From Akkermansiaceae bacterium (GTDB lineage Bacteria > Verrucomicrobiota > Verrucomicrobiia > Verrucomicrobiales > Akkermansiaceae), in the NCBI GenBank assembly GCA_025457665.1, contig JALOTY010000023.1, positions 1-64,000 of the forward strand: 64,000 bases of DNA, written 5' to 3'. Shown piece by piece: positions 8,209 through 19,200 of this stretch. The notes beneath the pieces are model-generated. The model saw nothing but the letters and a program-made list of their open reading frames with translations. It was not told the DNA's origin and made no database searches. How positions within the stretch are numbered: position 1 is the stretch's first letter; every line of letters begins with the position of its first letter. Position numbers and translations under genes: made by a program.

Positions 8209-9398
8209 CAGCCTAGGAGGATACGTTCGAAGGTATCGGCCTTGTCCTCGATCGGGAAGGTCGCCTCGGCATAGCCGCGGGCATTGTCCGAGAGGCTGGA
8301 ACGCAGCGCCGCCGAGCCGTGGAGATTCGCCGCGGCAGCGAGAAAGCCATCGAGATCCCCCGGCTCCACGGTGAGTCCGGCACCATTGTCGCGGGTGATG
8401 CGGGCGGCCAGATTGCTCGATGGGACCGAAAGCAATAGCGGTCTCGCGGCGCAGAGGTAGCTCAGGGTTTTCGAGGGCACGGAGAAGCTTCCCGCCTCGT
8501 TGTCGAGGAGCCCCACGAGCACATCGCCCGTGGCGAGGACCTGCGGCAGGTCTTCAAAGGGCTGGTAGGGCAGAACGAGGAGATTCGGAAGGTCCGCACC
8601 CTCCCGGCGCAGCCAGTCGGCGCCGATGCCTTCGGAAATGACCACCACCCTCACGTCCGGATCCTGACGGTGGCGTCGGGCCAGTTCCAGCAGCATCGCG
8701 GGGTTGTGTTTCATGCCGATGGTGCCGGAGTAGAGGAAGACGAAGCGGTTGTGAAGTCCGTGGCGAAGTGCCCAGGGATTGGCCTTGTCGCGGGTGGGCA
8801 GTTCCTCGATGACGGCCCAGTTGGGAACAACTTCGATGCGTGAGGGATCCACGCCGAACTCGCGGGTCAGGATGGGATTGAAATCCTCCGTGATGGGAAT
8901 GATGCGATGGCTTTGGCGGAATTGGCGGGCATCGAGGTGTCGATACCAGCGGCCGATCAGCGGTCCGGCCACGGGGATTTTGCGGCGCAGAAGTTGGTCC
9001 ACGGCGAGGCTGTAGAAATCCTGCACCCAATAGCAGAAACGCCCTCCCACCTCGGTGGTGGCGCGGGCGATAGGGTCCTGGGTTTCCGTGGGGGTATTCC
9101 CGGAGAGCACAGCATCCGGTTTCCAGTCGCGAATGAACTGGGCCGCGCCCTTGCCGTATTTCACCTCCATGTTTCTGCGGCGGGCGAAGGAATATTTGAA
9201 TCGCGGGTATTCCGGGTCCATCGCCAGTTCGCGGAATTCGAGCGTGGCGGGATCTCCCTCGCGATGGCGGAGATCGCCGCGGGGGGTTTGCAGGGAGCCG
9301 GCAAAGGCATGCACCACTTCATGACCGCGGCGGGCAAGCGCGCGGCTCAGAGAAGTGGGGAAGGCGTGGCCAGCGTAGTCGTGGACTACGATTTTCAT
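8208..9398 (-). CDS. glycosyltransferase, GT4, WbuB-like
   Basis: The 396-residue protein starts at the ATG at 9398 (MKIVVHDYAGHAFP). The frame runs further upstream, but the extra 36 residues do not look like a GT-B start. Motifs include LYSGTIGMKHNPAMLLELA, VVVISEGIGADWL and GSFSVPSKTLSYLCAARPLL, the last resembling the PSK-containing loop of WbuB/colanic-acid-type transferases. It is first in a three-gene minus-strand operon that ends with the O-antigen-ligase-like protein. It is most likely cytosolic, acting on a lipid-linked glycan. Confidence 0.8.
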   Translation of the reverse strand: MKIVVHDYAGHAFPTSLSRALARRGHEVVHAFAGSLQTPRGDLRHREGDPATLEFRELAMDPEYPRFKYSFARRRNMEVKYGKGAAQFIRDWKPDAVLSGNTPTETQDPIARATTEVGGRFCYWVQDFYSLAVDQLLRRKIPVAGPLIGRWYRHLDARQFRQSHRIIPITEDFNPILTREFGVDPSRIEVVPNWAVIEELPTRDKANPWALRHGLHNRFVFLYSGTIGMKHNPAMLLELARRHRQDPDVRVVVISEGIGADWLRREGADLPNLLVLPYQPFEDLPQVLATGDVLVGLLDNEAGSFSVPSKTLSYLCAARPLLLSVPSSNLAARITRDNGAGLTVEPGDLDGFLAAAANLHGSAALRSSLSDNARGYAEATFPIEDKADTFERILLG

Positions 9399-9665
9399 GA
9401 CGCAAGGGGGGTGCAGGGGTGAAGGGAGCTTGCCGACGCAACCGTCGGAAACAGCCCGAAGACTAAAGCCCCGGCAGCGGTCGATCAATGACGGGTCCTC
9501 ACGCAATCACGGAAGGGCCGGGTGGAGCGATGATGCCTCCGAGGGTGGGGGAAAGGATGCCGAAAGAAGCCGACTTCTGCCAGAAAATCGATGCACAAAT
9601 GTGCATGATTCCTATGGTTTTTTCCATGGGATGATCGGAAAGGGGCGTGTCAGAGTTTGGGCGCA
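9399..9665. other. divergent intergenic region
   Basis: These 267 bp separate the minus-strand glycosyltransferase operon from the plus-strand GH106-like gene, so they must hold promoters for both. The only clear structure is the perfect inverted repeat at 9591-9606, listed separately. Confidence 0.5.
9591..9606. promoter_or_regulatory. candidate operator, perfect 7-bp inverted repeat
   Basis: ATGCACA-AA-TGTGCAT is a perfect 7+2+7 inverted repeat lying 59 bp before the GH106-like start. Size and symmetry fit a dimeric repressor such as LacI or GntR type. No such regulator gene is next to it; the nearest regulator is the AraC-type gene at 14804-15721. Confidence 0.45.
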
Positions 9666-12600
9666 ATGATTCGCGAGTCGGGCACCCTTTCCCATCATGC
9701 GCCTTCCGCGATCAGCGGACTGGCGGCCTTGAGGGCCGGGTTCAGGACTCCCCCTGACACGCATCGACCGGTTCCATTTTACTGGTGGGCCGGAGGGAAA
9801 CTCGATCGCAAGCGGATCGGCTGGCAACTCGACCAGCTCTGCGAAAAAGGCGTTCGACAGACGGTGATCAGCTATCCCCACGGTCCGGATGGAGAATGCG
9901 ATCGCGGCGATCCGGCTCTTTTCACCCCGGAATGGTGGGACTTTTTCCGCTGGTTTCTCGATGCCTGCAAGGAACGCGGCATGACGGCGGGAATCCAGGA
10001 TTACACGATATCGGAGCCCATGCTGGTCGAGATCGGCCGGTCCACCGCAGACATGCAGGGCGGCCAACTCGGCTGCGAATGGGTCCACATGAAGGGCGGG
10101 GAGTCCACTCGATGGGAACTTGAAGAGGGCTGCAAAGCGCTTGTGGCCGCCGCCTATCCTTGGCGCGAAGGGCGGGCATGGGCGGAGGGGCGGGTGGAAG
10201 TCGCTGTGGATGCCCTATCGGGTTCAGTTGAATGGCAGGCGCCGGAAGGAGAATGGGTGCTCACCTGTTGTTTCATTTGGGAATCCCCCTTCGATCCGCT
10301 GCATCCGGATTCCGGGGCGCTTGCCATCGGCAAGCTCTATGAACCCTATGAGCGGGAATGCCCTGAACATTTGGGTGTGACCCTGAATCTGTTTTTCCAG
10401 GATGAGCTGAATTTCGGCGGACGCATGCCGTTTTGGTCGAATCGGCTCTTTGAAGTTTTCACAGCCCAGAAGGCTTATGATTTGCGGCCCTTGCTTCCCG
10501 CTCTCTGGCTCGATCTGGGCCCTCAGACGGAAAAGATCCGGATGGATTACGGGGATGTGGTCAGCCGCCGCATCGAGGAAAGGTATTTCCGCCCGGTCTT
10601 CGAATGGATGGACTCCCGCGGAATTCTTTTTGGTCAGGATAACGGCGGCAGAGGGCGAATCCGCGAAGGGCGTTCTTACTACGGCGATTATTTCCGGACC
10701 ATGCGCTGGTTTTCGGCTCCCGGATGCGATGATCCCCGCATCCAGGGTCCACGGGCCTTCAAGGGCCTCAAGGTGAACAGTTCGATCGCGCATCTTTATG
10801 GCCGCCCCCGAGTCTGGATGGAGGGGTTTCACTCCAGCGGCTGGGGAGTGCGCCCGGCGGAACTCGTGGATGCGGTGTGCGAGGACCTGGTTTATGGCGC
10901 AAGTGTCATCAATCTCCACGGGCTGTATCACGACACCCGGGGAGGATGGTGGGAATGGGCTGCTCCCGACTTTCACTTCCGCCAACCTTACTGGAGTCAC
11001 TGTGGGCCGCTGAATGACGGATTTACCCGCCTCTGTTGGATGCTTACCCGGGGAGCGCATCGTTGTGAGGTGGGGATGGTTTATCCCATCGAGGCCATTG
11101 ATGCCCTTCCCGCCGAAAAGGGACGCGCGCCCGTGATCGCCCATATCGGCAATGCGGATATCGACGATGGATTTCATGAGGATCCGGAGGAATGCGCCTT
11201 TCGACTCGGTCGATTGATTTTCGACCAGGGCATGGACTTCGATTTTGTGGATCGGGACTCGATCGCCCGGGCAGTCATGAGCGATGGCCAGCTTCACGCT
11301 GCCGATGCGCGCTATCGCGTGATGATCCTCCCCAGCATGGCGGCTCTGTCATGTGCCACGGCGCTTCGCTTGAAGGAGTTCGTGGCTGCGGGAGGAAAAC
11401 TGATCGTGTGTGGCGTGATGCCCCGGGCCAGTGATCACCAGGGCGCGGAGGATTCGCAGATCCAGGAATGGGTCAGGGATCTTTTCGGTTCGACCAAGGG
11501 CGATGCGGATGTGCTGCGCCAGCATCCCGAAGGGGGCGAGGCCCTATGGATTCGCAAGAGTCCGCAGGCCTTGCTCGGGGTGCTGCGCAAAGTCCATCGC
11601 ACCCCGTTCACCGCCTCCCACCCTTTTCAGCTTCTTCATCGCAGGGACCAGCAGGTGGATATCCACTTTGTCCGCAATCCCGGCTCGGACTCGCTTCGTC
11701 TTCAGTGGGACGAGCGGCTCTCGGGGATACGCGAGGTCTGGGATCCCTGGACGGGGGACATGGAGGTCATCCACGGCGGGAGTGTGGAGGTTCCGCCGCG
11801 CTCGGCCCGCTTGATGGTTTCCTATCCGGGAGATCGTCCGTCACGGACGCTGGCACGCCCGAGGTCGCTTGAGGCTGGCGAAATCGTTTTGGATGGTCCG
11901 TGGACGAGTGTCATCCATCCGGTCTTGGACAACCAGCACGGGGACTTCCGCCTCCCTGCGACCGGCGGGTTGATGGGTCCGGAAGCCCGACGTTTCCGCT
12001 GGCGCGATGAACATCAGGGCGATGTTGTTAGAACTTGGTTCCACCCCGATCACGAGGATTCCGCATGGGAGGAAACGAGCTATTCCTTCGGCCCGCAGAT
12101 GGAATGGAGCGGACCCTTTTCCGGAAACCTTCACGCGGGTTCGGATGAATCCCCATGGGACTGGCGTCTCTATCATTTCTCGCGGCAGTGGGGGATTGAA
12201 AGGGATCCTTTCCTCGTCGACTGGCTCAGTGGCCCTCACGGGTTGAAAGGTGAAGTGCCGGATGCCTATCTGGATTTCGATGGTGCCAAGCCCGGGGATT
12301 GGTGGTGGGTCCGTGGATGCTGGTATGTGGATTCGCCGGGAACACATCGTCTCGTTTCCGCGGGTCGTTGTGCCCATGAGGTATGGGTGAATGGCCAGAA
12401 GGTTCTCGATCTGAGCGATGCTCTCGAACCCGGGAAACACGCCCCTTGGAGCATTCCGCATTATGATGCGGAACTCCGCGAGGCAACCGTGCTGCTTGGC
12501 GCGGGCGCAAATGAAGTCCGGATCCGGGTGGTCCAGCCGGAAGGTCAACGGGCCCGCTGCTTCGTGGCACTCGATCCTCAGGAAAAGACATCGGACACCC

Positions 12601-13292
12601 CGGAACTGAGATGGTATGCGGCAGGTTCTTCATCCCTTCCCTCGCTCAGGGCCGCTCCGTCCAGGCGCGCGGTCTGGTTCCGTTTCTCTTCTCCTCCCGG
12701 AACCCAAGGCTTGTGTTTTTCAGCCAAAGGAAAAGCGCAGGCGTGGCTGAATGGGAAACCCCTCGATGTGAGGAAAATCGGGCAAGGCAGCCAGGGCTCG
12801 ATCCGCTATCGAGCGGATGCGGACTCCACCGAGCTTTTTCCTTCCGTGGCTGTCCTCCGTGTGGAGGCGGCGCCGGACAGCCTGGGTGGTGATGTCTTGC
12901 CGGATCCGGTTGCCTTTGTCACCGGCGAGGGCCTGATTTTTCCGGGAGATTGGTGCCAGCAGGGCCTCTCGTGTTATTCGGGATTGATCGAATACCGGCA
13001 GGACATTCAGTGGTCCGCGAGTGCCGGGTGTAGGCAGATTTCCCTCGATCTCGGTGATGTCCGTGCTTCTGCCGAGGTGAAAATCAACGGCCAAAGCATC
13101 GCCACCTTGCTGGCCCCCCCCTGGAGATGCGAGATCGGCCCCTGGCTCCAGGAGGGGCAAAATCGCATTTCCATCCTCGTCGCGAACACTCTCTCCAATC
13201 ATTACAGTGTGGGAGTGCCGACACCCTATCTTTTCCCCGAGCAAAACTGCTCCGGCTTGCTCGGTCCGGTAAAGATCCTGTTAGATTCTTGA
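9666..13292 (+). CDS. GH106-like glycoside hydrolase (alpha-L-rhamnosidase type)
   Basis: The 1,208-residue protein starts at the ATG at 9666; a TTG nine bases earlier is less likely. A TIM-barrel-like N-terminal half has PVPFYWWAGGKLD, FLDACKERGMTAG, VNSSIAHLYGRPRVWMEGF and the WWEWAAPDFHFRQPYWSHCG stretch expected of GH106 and related large exo-glycosidases. The C-terminal half (about 760-1205) has two beta-sandwich, GH2-type sugar-binding regions, with AHEVWVNGQKVLDL and SAEVKINGQSIATLLAPPW. There is no signal peptide, so the enzyme probably acts in the cytosol on imported oligosaccharides. The sugar symporter gene follows after 29 bp. Family placement is by motif resemblance; another rhamnosidase-like clan member is possible. 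Confidence 0.7.
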   Translation: MIRESGTLSHHAPSAISGLAALRAGFRTPPDTHRPVPFYWWAGGKLDRKRIGWQLDQLCEKGVRQTVISYPHGPDGECDRGDPALFTPEWWDFFRWFLDACKERGMTAGIQDYTISEPMLVEIGRSTADMQGGQLGCEWVHMKGGESTRWELEEGCKALVAAAYPWREGRAWAEGRVEVAVDALSGSVEWQAPEGEWVLTCCFIWESPFDPLHPDSGALAIGKLYEPYERECPEHLGVTLNLFFQDELNFGGRMPFWSNRLFEVFTAQKAYDLRPLLPALWLDLGPQTEKIRMDYGDVVSRRIEERYFRPVFEWMDSRGILFGQDNGGRGRIREGRSYYGDYFRTMRWFSAPGCDDPRIQGPRAFKGLKVNSSIAHLYGRPRVWMEGFHSSGWGVRPAELVDAVCEDLVYGASVINLHGLYHDTRGGWWEWAAPDFHFRQPYWSHCGPLNDGFTRLCWMLTRGAHRCEVGMVYPIEAIDALPAEKGRAPVIAHIGNADIDDGFHEDPEECAFRLGRLIFDQGMDFDFVDRDSIARAVMSDGQLHAADARYRVMILPSMAALSCATALRLKEFVAAGGKLIVCGVMPRASDHQGAEDSQIQEWVRDLFGSTKGDADVLRQHPEGGEALWIRKSPQALLGVLRKVHRTPFTASHPFQLLHRRDQQVDIHFVRNPGSDSLRLQWDERLSGIREVWDPWTGDMEVIHGGSVEVPPRSARLMVSYPGDRPSRTLARPRSLEAGEIVLDGPWTSVIHPVLDNQHGDFRLPATGGLMGPEARRFRWRDEHQGDVVRTWFHPDHEDSAWEETSYSFGPQMEWSGPFSGNLHAGSDESPWDWRLYHFSRQWGIERDPFLVDWLSGPHGLKGEVPDAYLDFDGAKPGDWWWVRGCWYVDSPGTHRLVSAGRCAHEVWVNGQKVLDLSDALEPGKHAPWSIPHYDAELREATVLLGAGANEVRIRVVQPEGQRARCFVALDPQEKTSDTPELRWYAAGSSSLPSLRAAPSRRAVWFRFSSPPGTQGLCFSAKGKAQAWLNGKPLDVRKIGQGSQGSIRYRADADSTELFPSVAVLRVEAAPDSLGGDVLPDPVAFVTGEGLIFPGDWCQQGLSCYSGLIEYRQDIQWSASAGCRQISLDLGDVRASAEVKINGQSIATLLAPPWRCEIGPWLQEGQNRISILVANTLSNHYSVGVPTPYLFPEQNCSGLLGPVKILLDS

Positions 13293-13321
13293 GCGATCCT
13301 TTCCGCTGAATTCACGAACCC

Positions 13322-14803
13322 ATGACTGAACCCAAAGATTCCCGCCGCCAGAGCGATGCGGCTCCGGAAGATCGCTGTCCGACCGGGGCAATGATGACCT
13401 ATTCCCTAGGCGAATGCGCGAACTCGCTCGTGATGAACGGGATTTTCGGCTTCGCCATGCTGTTCTACACGAAGTCGCTGGGTCTCGATCCCAAATGGGC
13501 CGGCCTAGCGATGTCGGTTTCCGTTTTCTGGGAGGCAATCACGGAACCGGTGATGGGACATATCAGCGACCACACCCGCAGCCGATGGGGGCGGAGGCAC
13601 CCTTACATGCTTGTCGGGGGACTCATCATGGCGCTGTGCTCGTATCTCATCTGGACGGTGCCGGAAGCGCTTCGCTCCTCGCAGACCACGGTCTTCTGGT
13701 ATCTTGTCGTCATGAATCTGTTGCTCCGCACGGGCTTGACGATGTTCTTCATCCCCTACCTGGCACTTGGATTCGAGATGTGTCAGGATTATCTGGGGCG
13801 ATCGCGCATCCAGGGCATGAGGTGGGTATTCAACATGATTGCCAATTTCGCCGGACCTGCCATGGCGTGGACTTTCTTTTTCAAGGATCAGGGCGGTGTC
13901 CAGGCGACGACGGTGGAGTCCAACTATCACATGATGGGCGGCTGTTTCGCTCTGGCGACGGCGGTTCTGGTTCTGATTGTGGTTTGGCGGACTTTCCGCT
14001 GGCATGTCGACACCCGTCACGAAGTGGTCTCGTCAAATGGGGGCTGGTTCGCGGGCTTCGTGAGAGAGATGAAGCAGATTCTCGGCGACCGCAATCCACG
14101 TTGGGTGTTTGTATTCATCTTCATCGTCTGCGTGGGCATGGTCGTCGTGTCATCGCTGCAGATGTTTGTTTATGACGATTTCATGAAGTTCTCCTCATGG
14201 CAGAAATCCCTGGCCCATGGAGGAACCATGGTTGGGATGGCACTTGGGGCGCTGATATCATCGCGGCTGACTGCTCTCTTCGACAAGCGTGGCGCGGTTT
14301 TGGTGGGTGGAATGATCAGCATCGGCTGCAATCTCGCGCTGGCGGCGATCTTTCTCACCGGATGGATGTCTCCGGGCCATGAGATAAAGATCGGGGAAAC
14401 TACGGTGCCTCTGGCGCTCATCCTCTTTGTGCTTTTCCACGCGGGGTATTGGTTGGGCAATGGAATCGTTCTGCCGGTTTCCACGGCGATGATGGCGGAT
14501 GTGAGTGAAATCCATCGGATTCAAAGCGGGCAAAACAAGGACGGTGCCTATTCGGCGGTCTTCAGTCTCGCAATGAGGATGGCGATTTCCTTCAGCCTCA
14601 TGGTTTCCGGGTGGTGTTTGAGTGGGATCGGCTATCAGGTTCCTGCTCCGGTGGGTGGGCAAACCCAAGCTGCGATCTGGCAACTTGGCATGATCACTTT
14701 CGTTGCAGGTGCCTTGATCTGCGCGGTTTCCCTTGTCGCGATCCGGTTCTATCCGATCACGCGTGATCGCCTCGAGGAGATCCGCCGAAGCGGTCGGAAA
14801 TGA
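13322..14803 (+). CDS. GPH-family sugar:cation symporter (MFS)
   Basis: The 493-residue protein has about 12 hydrophobic segments and the glycoside-pentoside-hexuronide signature after the second helix (GHISDHTRSRWGRRHPYML, about residues 80-98). It carries a charged N-terminal tail of about 20 residues. It should import a sugar or short oligosaccharide with H+ or Na+. Position directly after the GH106-like gene suggests the substrate is the rhamnoside that enzyme processes. Its TGA lies immediately next to the stop of the opposing AraC gene. Confidence 0.88.
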   Translation: MTEPKDSRRQSDAAPEDRCPTGAMMTYSLGECANSLVMNGIFGFAMLFYTKSLGLDPKWAGLAMSVSVFWEAITEPVMGHISDHTRSRWGRRHPYMLVGGLIMALCSYLIWTVPEALRSSQTTVFWYLVVMNLLLRTGLTMFFIPYLALGFEMCQDYLGRSRIQGMRWVFNMIANFAGPAMAWTFFFKDQGGVQATTVESNYHMMGGCFALATAVLVLIVVWRTFRWHVDTRHEVVSSNGGWFAGFVREMKQILGDRNPRWVFVFIFIVCVGMVVVSSLQMFVYDDFMKFSSWQKSLAHGGTMVGMALGALISSRLTALFDKRGAVLVGGMISIGCNLALAAIFLTGWMSPGHEIKIGETTVPLALILFVLFHAGYWLGNGIVLPVSTAMMADVSEIHRIQSGQNKDGAYSAVFSLAMRMAISFSLMVSGWCLSGIGYQVPAPVGGQTQAAIWQLGMITFVAGALICAVSLVAIRFYPITRDRLEEIRRSGRK

Positions 14804-14822
14804 TCAACGGCCTGCCTTGATC
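14802..14822. terminator. weak hairpin between convergent stops
   Basis: GATCAA at 14802-14807 pairs with TTGATC at 14817-14822, extended by GG/CC after a one-base bulge. It covers both stop codons of the convergent transporter and regulator genes. No T-run follows on either strand, so terminator function is only suggested. Confidence 0.3.
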
Positions 14823-15721
14823 CTTCGGCGGTAGGCGAGTGGTGAGCAACCGTTCAGTCGCTTGAAGAAGCGACTGAAGTAGAATTCGTCGTTGAAGCGG
14901 AGGCGCTGGGCGATCTGTTTGACCTTGAGGTCGGTGTTGATCACCAATTGCAATGCTTCTTGGTTCAGCCGTCGGGTGAGGTAATCCTTGGGTGTCATGC
15001 CCGTGCTGCGGAGAAATGAAGCGGAGAAGGCTTCTGACGTGGTGCCGTTTGCCCGCGCCAGATCCACCGATCTCAAATCAGCCCCCAGTCGGGATTCAAT
15101 CAGGTCGAAAACCCGGGTAAACTGCGTATGGGTGGCAAGATGGCGGGCAATGAGCTCCTGCAGTTCCGGAATCGCTGCTGCCATCCATTGAAGCAGTTGG
15201 CCCCGCAGCATCAGGACATCGGTCATGCTCGGTGGTTTCTCTTCTTCCAAGACCTCGTGCCATTGCGAGAGATCGGTAGTGCCAACAAAGCGAGGTTCGC
15301 GGTCCGGCCAGTCGAGCAGGGGATCCACTCCCGGCAGCCATTCGCTGCTCAGCTTGAAGAACAGCACTTCGCAGCGTTCCGTGCATTGTCGCTCGACCAA
15401 CGTGTTTCCGGGCAGAAACCAGACCTCGCCGGGTTTCAGGTCATAGGTTTTCGATTGATGCACGATGCGTCGATGCCCCGAAAGACCGATGTCGATATGA
15501 TGAAGGTAGTCACTCTGGCGCTTTCCCGCCGAATCCCATTCTTTTCCCACGACAGCGGAATACATCCCCACCAGATGGATGCGGAACCTTTCAGCCAGAT
15601 AGGTCTCCCGCTCGGCAGTGCCAGTGCTCACCAAGGTTCGGAGCCCCGCATGGGCATCAGGGTCGGTCGTGTCAATAAGTCGCATGAGGAAGGGGTCGGT
15701 AGCAACGAGGGCTACAGACAT
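14804..15721 (-). CDS. AraC-family transcriptional regulator
   Basis: The 305-residue protein has an N-terminal cupin-like sensor (IVHQSKTYDLKPGEVWFLPG, about residues 84-103) and a C-terminal double helix-turn-helix (about 205-300) with VKQIAQRLRFNDEFYFSRFF, the hallmark second AraC helix pair. It probably senses a sugar and activates either the convergent GH106/symporter genes or the divergent surface-protein gene at 16201. An ATG twelve codons inside is an alternative start; neither has a clear ribosome binding site. Confidence 0.9.
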   Translation of the reverse strand: MSVALVATDPFLMRLIDTTDPDAHAGLRTLVSTGTAERETYLAERFRIHLVGMYSAVVGKEWDSAGKRQSDYLHHIDIGLSGHRRIVHQSKTYDLKPGEVWFLPGNTLVERQCTERCEVLFFKLSSEWLPGVDPLLDWPDREPRFVGTTDLSQWHEVLEEEKPPSMTDVLMLRGQLLQWMAAAIPELQELIARHLATHTQFTRVFDLIESRLGADLRSVDLARANGTTSEAFSASFLRSTGMTPKDYLTRRLNQEALQLVINTDLKVKQIAQRLRFNDEFYFSRFFKRLNGCSPLAYRRRIKAGR

Positions 15722-16200
15722 TAGGGAAGCAAGTCCACTTTCAATAAGTGGTCGTTTACGGGGACTTTCAAAACTTCCCTTCGGGATTTTACGGAATGGA
15801 CTTCGTATGGACCATGTCGGCTTCTCGCCAAGAAAGCCCTCGATTACTACTGGATATCAAATCATCCAAAATCGGGGCGTTAACGACAGAATGTAGTCCA
15901 AAAAGATCGAATCAGCGACATGTGCGCAAATTCGAATCTCCATTTAGTCTATGTTTTCATTCGATTAATCCATGGTCAAATCTGACAAAAATGATCATCC
16001 TAACCCACAATCAGAGCCTGGATCCCGGTGGGCGAGAAGTGAACCCATTTTCTTCTCTTCCCCTGGGAACCACCCATTCGGTCTCTGTGAAATTCTCCAA
16101 TAGGATCGCATCCGCTGGAGCTTTGATTTTTCCCCCAAACCCAAACCCAGGAGCCTTCGCCCTTGCCCGTCATTGGCGGAGGTCCCGACTTTTCAAACCC
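15722..16200. other. 479-bp intergenic region upstream of the first surface protein
   Basis: This stretch lies between the divergent AraC gene and the surface-protein gene. It is A+T-richer than its surroundings, notably 15880-16010. The frame of the downstream gene is open through much of it, but the translation has no secretion signal and looks like random sequence until the ATG at 16201. It most likely holds the promoters of both genes and a long leader. No clear operator or RNA structure was found. Confidence 0.5.
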
Positions 16201-19200
16201 ATGAAATACCAAATCAGCCCGATCCTTCTCGGATCCATCTTCGCCGTTTTCGCCAATCAGCGCTCTTTCGCGGATGTTTACACCTGGAACGGTGGTCCGG
16301 GAACCTGGGACACAGTCACCGCCAACTGGACCGGCGCAGGCATGATTTGGCCTGCGACCAGCACAACGGACGACGACGCCATCTTTGGCGGCACTGCGGG
16401 CGCAGTCACGATTGCCACAGGGGGAGTGACGGCCAATGACATTTCCTTCAACTCTAACGGCTACTCCGTGGGTGGCGCTGGCCTGATCCTCAATGGAGTG
16501 ACTCCGACTTTGACCGCCGGAACGGGAGTCGATGCGACGATTTCTTCGGTGATCTCTGGCGCGAGCGGCCTTGTCAAAGCAGGCGCGGGCAACATCACTC
16601 TTTCCGGAGCGAACACCTTCACGGGTGGAAGCACGATTTCAGCGGGGTCCCTGGTGATTCAGAACAATGCAGCCTTGGGTGCGGATGGTAGCGCGATTAC
16701 CGTCAATGCCGGAGCCGCATTGAATCTTGGCGGGTCCCTGGGAGCGAATACTCTGAATCTAGGGACGAGGGTCTTCACGGTAAGCGGAAGTGGAATCGGC
16801 GGAACGGGCGTGCTGACCAACACCGGAACCAATTCCCAAAATGCGGCCATCAGCAAAGTGGTTCTCGGTGCTGACTCGACCTTTGGAGGAACCCAGCGCT
16901 GGGATTTCCGGAACAATACCCCAACCCTGAATCTCGCGGGATTCAATCTGACAAAAACCGGCACCAATTACGTCAGTCTCGTCGGCGTGGCAGTCACTCC
17001 CGGAGTGGGCAACATTACGGTGAACCAAGGGGAATTCAATTTGGCGCTCAATACGAATCTCAATGGTGCTTCAAGCAACTCGATCACCGTGAACAACGGA
17101 GCAACCTTCAGCTTGTGGGGCTCCACCATCTCGCACCCTTGGACTCTCAACCTTGCGGACGGTTCCACCTTCCGTGGAGAGAGCAGCAGCGCGGCCGCGA
17201 ATAATGTTTGGGCCGGTCCGGTGGGGATCACCGGGAACGTCACTCTCCGTGCGGACGGGCAGTTCCAAATCAATGGAAACATCAGTGGCACCGGAAACAT
17301 CACCAAAACCCTTGGCAGCACCGTCACGCTACGCGGGTCCAATACCTTCTCGGGATCCACCACGGTCTCCACGGGAACCCTCGTTCTCGATTATCTGACC
17401 AATGATACGAGCAAGCTCGACGACCTCTCCGCGCTCCAATTGGGCGGTGGAACTCTGAGTCTCACCGGCGGCCTTCATAATGAGGTGGTCGGCTCGACGG
17501 TGCTGGCGGCGTCGTCCCATTCGACGATTCAATCCACTCATGGAGGCGTGATCCATCTCAACGCGATCACCCGCAATGCGGCCGCTTCGCTGAATTTCGC
17601 CTCGAACGCGATCGCCACCACGGACAATCTCAACGACGCCACGGGAATCCTCGGCACATGGGCGACGGTTGGCGATTTTTGGGCAACCAATGCATCGAAC
17701 GGGCTGGATGGTAGCATCACCGCACTGACGGACTATGTGTTTTCCTTTGATAATCTCGACAATGCCTCTCTCTATCAGAACAAGCACGTTGTGGTGGACA
17801 GTGTTCAAGCACCTGACGCGGCGATCGCCTCTCACAGTTTCATCTTCAATACAGCTGCCGCGAATTCCCTGACCCTGCAGGGCAGCAATTCTCTCACCAC
17901 GGGAGGGATCCTCGTCAGCGGAACTGTGGGCGCAAATGCCACTGCCATCAGCGGCGGAACGATCACCGGACCTTCAAACGGCGACCTCACGATCAACCAG
18001 CGGAATGCCGCTGCAACCGGTGCCTTCACCCTCGGCTCGGCAGTGGTCGATAATGGAACCACCGGGATCCAGAAATTGGGAAGTGGAACAGCCATTCTCA
18101 CAGGTGCCAACACCTACAGCGGCACGACGAGCATCGGCGCAGGTCAGTTGCAGATCAACAATGCCGGAGCGCTTGGAAGCAGCACTTCGATCAGCACATC
18201 CGGAACCGGTGGCGCTGCCCTGGTGCTCAACGATGGTGTGACTGCCGGAAGTGGCAAGACCATCACCATCAACGGTGGGGGAGCGGCTGAGTTTTTCGGC
18301 GCCCTGAGCACGAACGGATCCGCAACCTGGGAAGGTTCGGTGATCATTGGTGCACCGACCAGTGCCCGGATCGGCACACTCACGGCCGGAACCCTCACGG
18401 TATCCGGAAACATCAGTGAGCCGTCCGGCGTGCCTTCGGCGCTCCTGACCCGCGCGAATACTGGCGGATCGGTTTTGCTTTCGGGTAACAACACCCATAC
18501 CGGTGGAACCCAGGTGGTCGTTGGCGGCCTGAGAATGGGCAGCGCTACAGCCTTGGGCACTGGCCCGCTGACTCTCGGGGGTGGCACCAATCCCAACAGT
18601 TTTTCTTCGGACAGCACGACGCCAAGGACGATCGCCAACGCATTGGTCTTCAATGGTACGACCACTCACGGACTTGGCGATGCGACGAACAATGGCAAGC
18701 TTACCTTCACAGGGCCCGTCACTCTCGGAAACGCCAGTCGCACGCTTGGCGTGAACAGCACCGTGGAGATTTCTAACGCCATCGGTGCGACAGCGTCCGT
18801 GAATCTGGTCAAAATCGGTGCTGCGGACCTCATCCTTTCCGCTCCCAATACCTACACCGGATCGACGCAAATCAACGGCGGAACCTTGGTGGTGGCCCAC
18901 AAGGATGCGCTTGCCACGAGTTCATCGGTCTTCCCCTCAACCACCGCCGGATCGGGTGTGCTGCGCCTCGCGACCGATACCAGCGCCGTGATCAATCGGA
19001 TCGAAACCAGTTCCAGCAATCCCGGAACTATCCTTTCAGACCGTGCGACACCGGGAGATGGCATCAACCATGTGATTCCCGCAGGTTGGTTCGGGGCGAA
19101 TACCTATACTTTCGCCGCAGGGCCGAATGTCACCGGTGGCACCGCGCGGATCACGCTGAACTCCGCCAATCTCACGGCAGGTGCCGCCAGCACCGCGATT

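Noticed and set aside
9657..9665. TTG start for the GH106-like protein
   Set aside because: An ATG follows nine bases later in the same frame and is the more usual start; the extra three residues carry no information.
15748..16200. Upstream extension of surface protein A
   Set aside because: The extra 151 residues lack an export signal and look like translated leader, while the ATG at 16201 begins a normal signal peptide.
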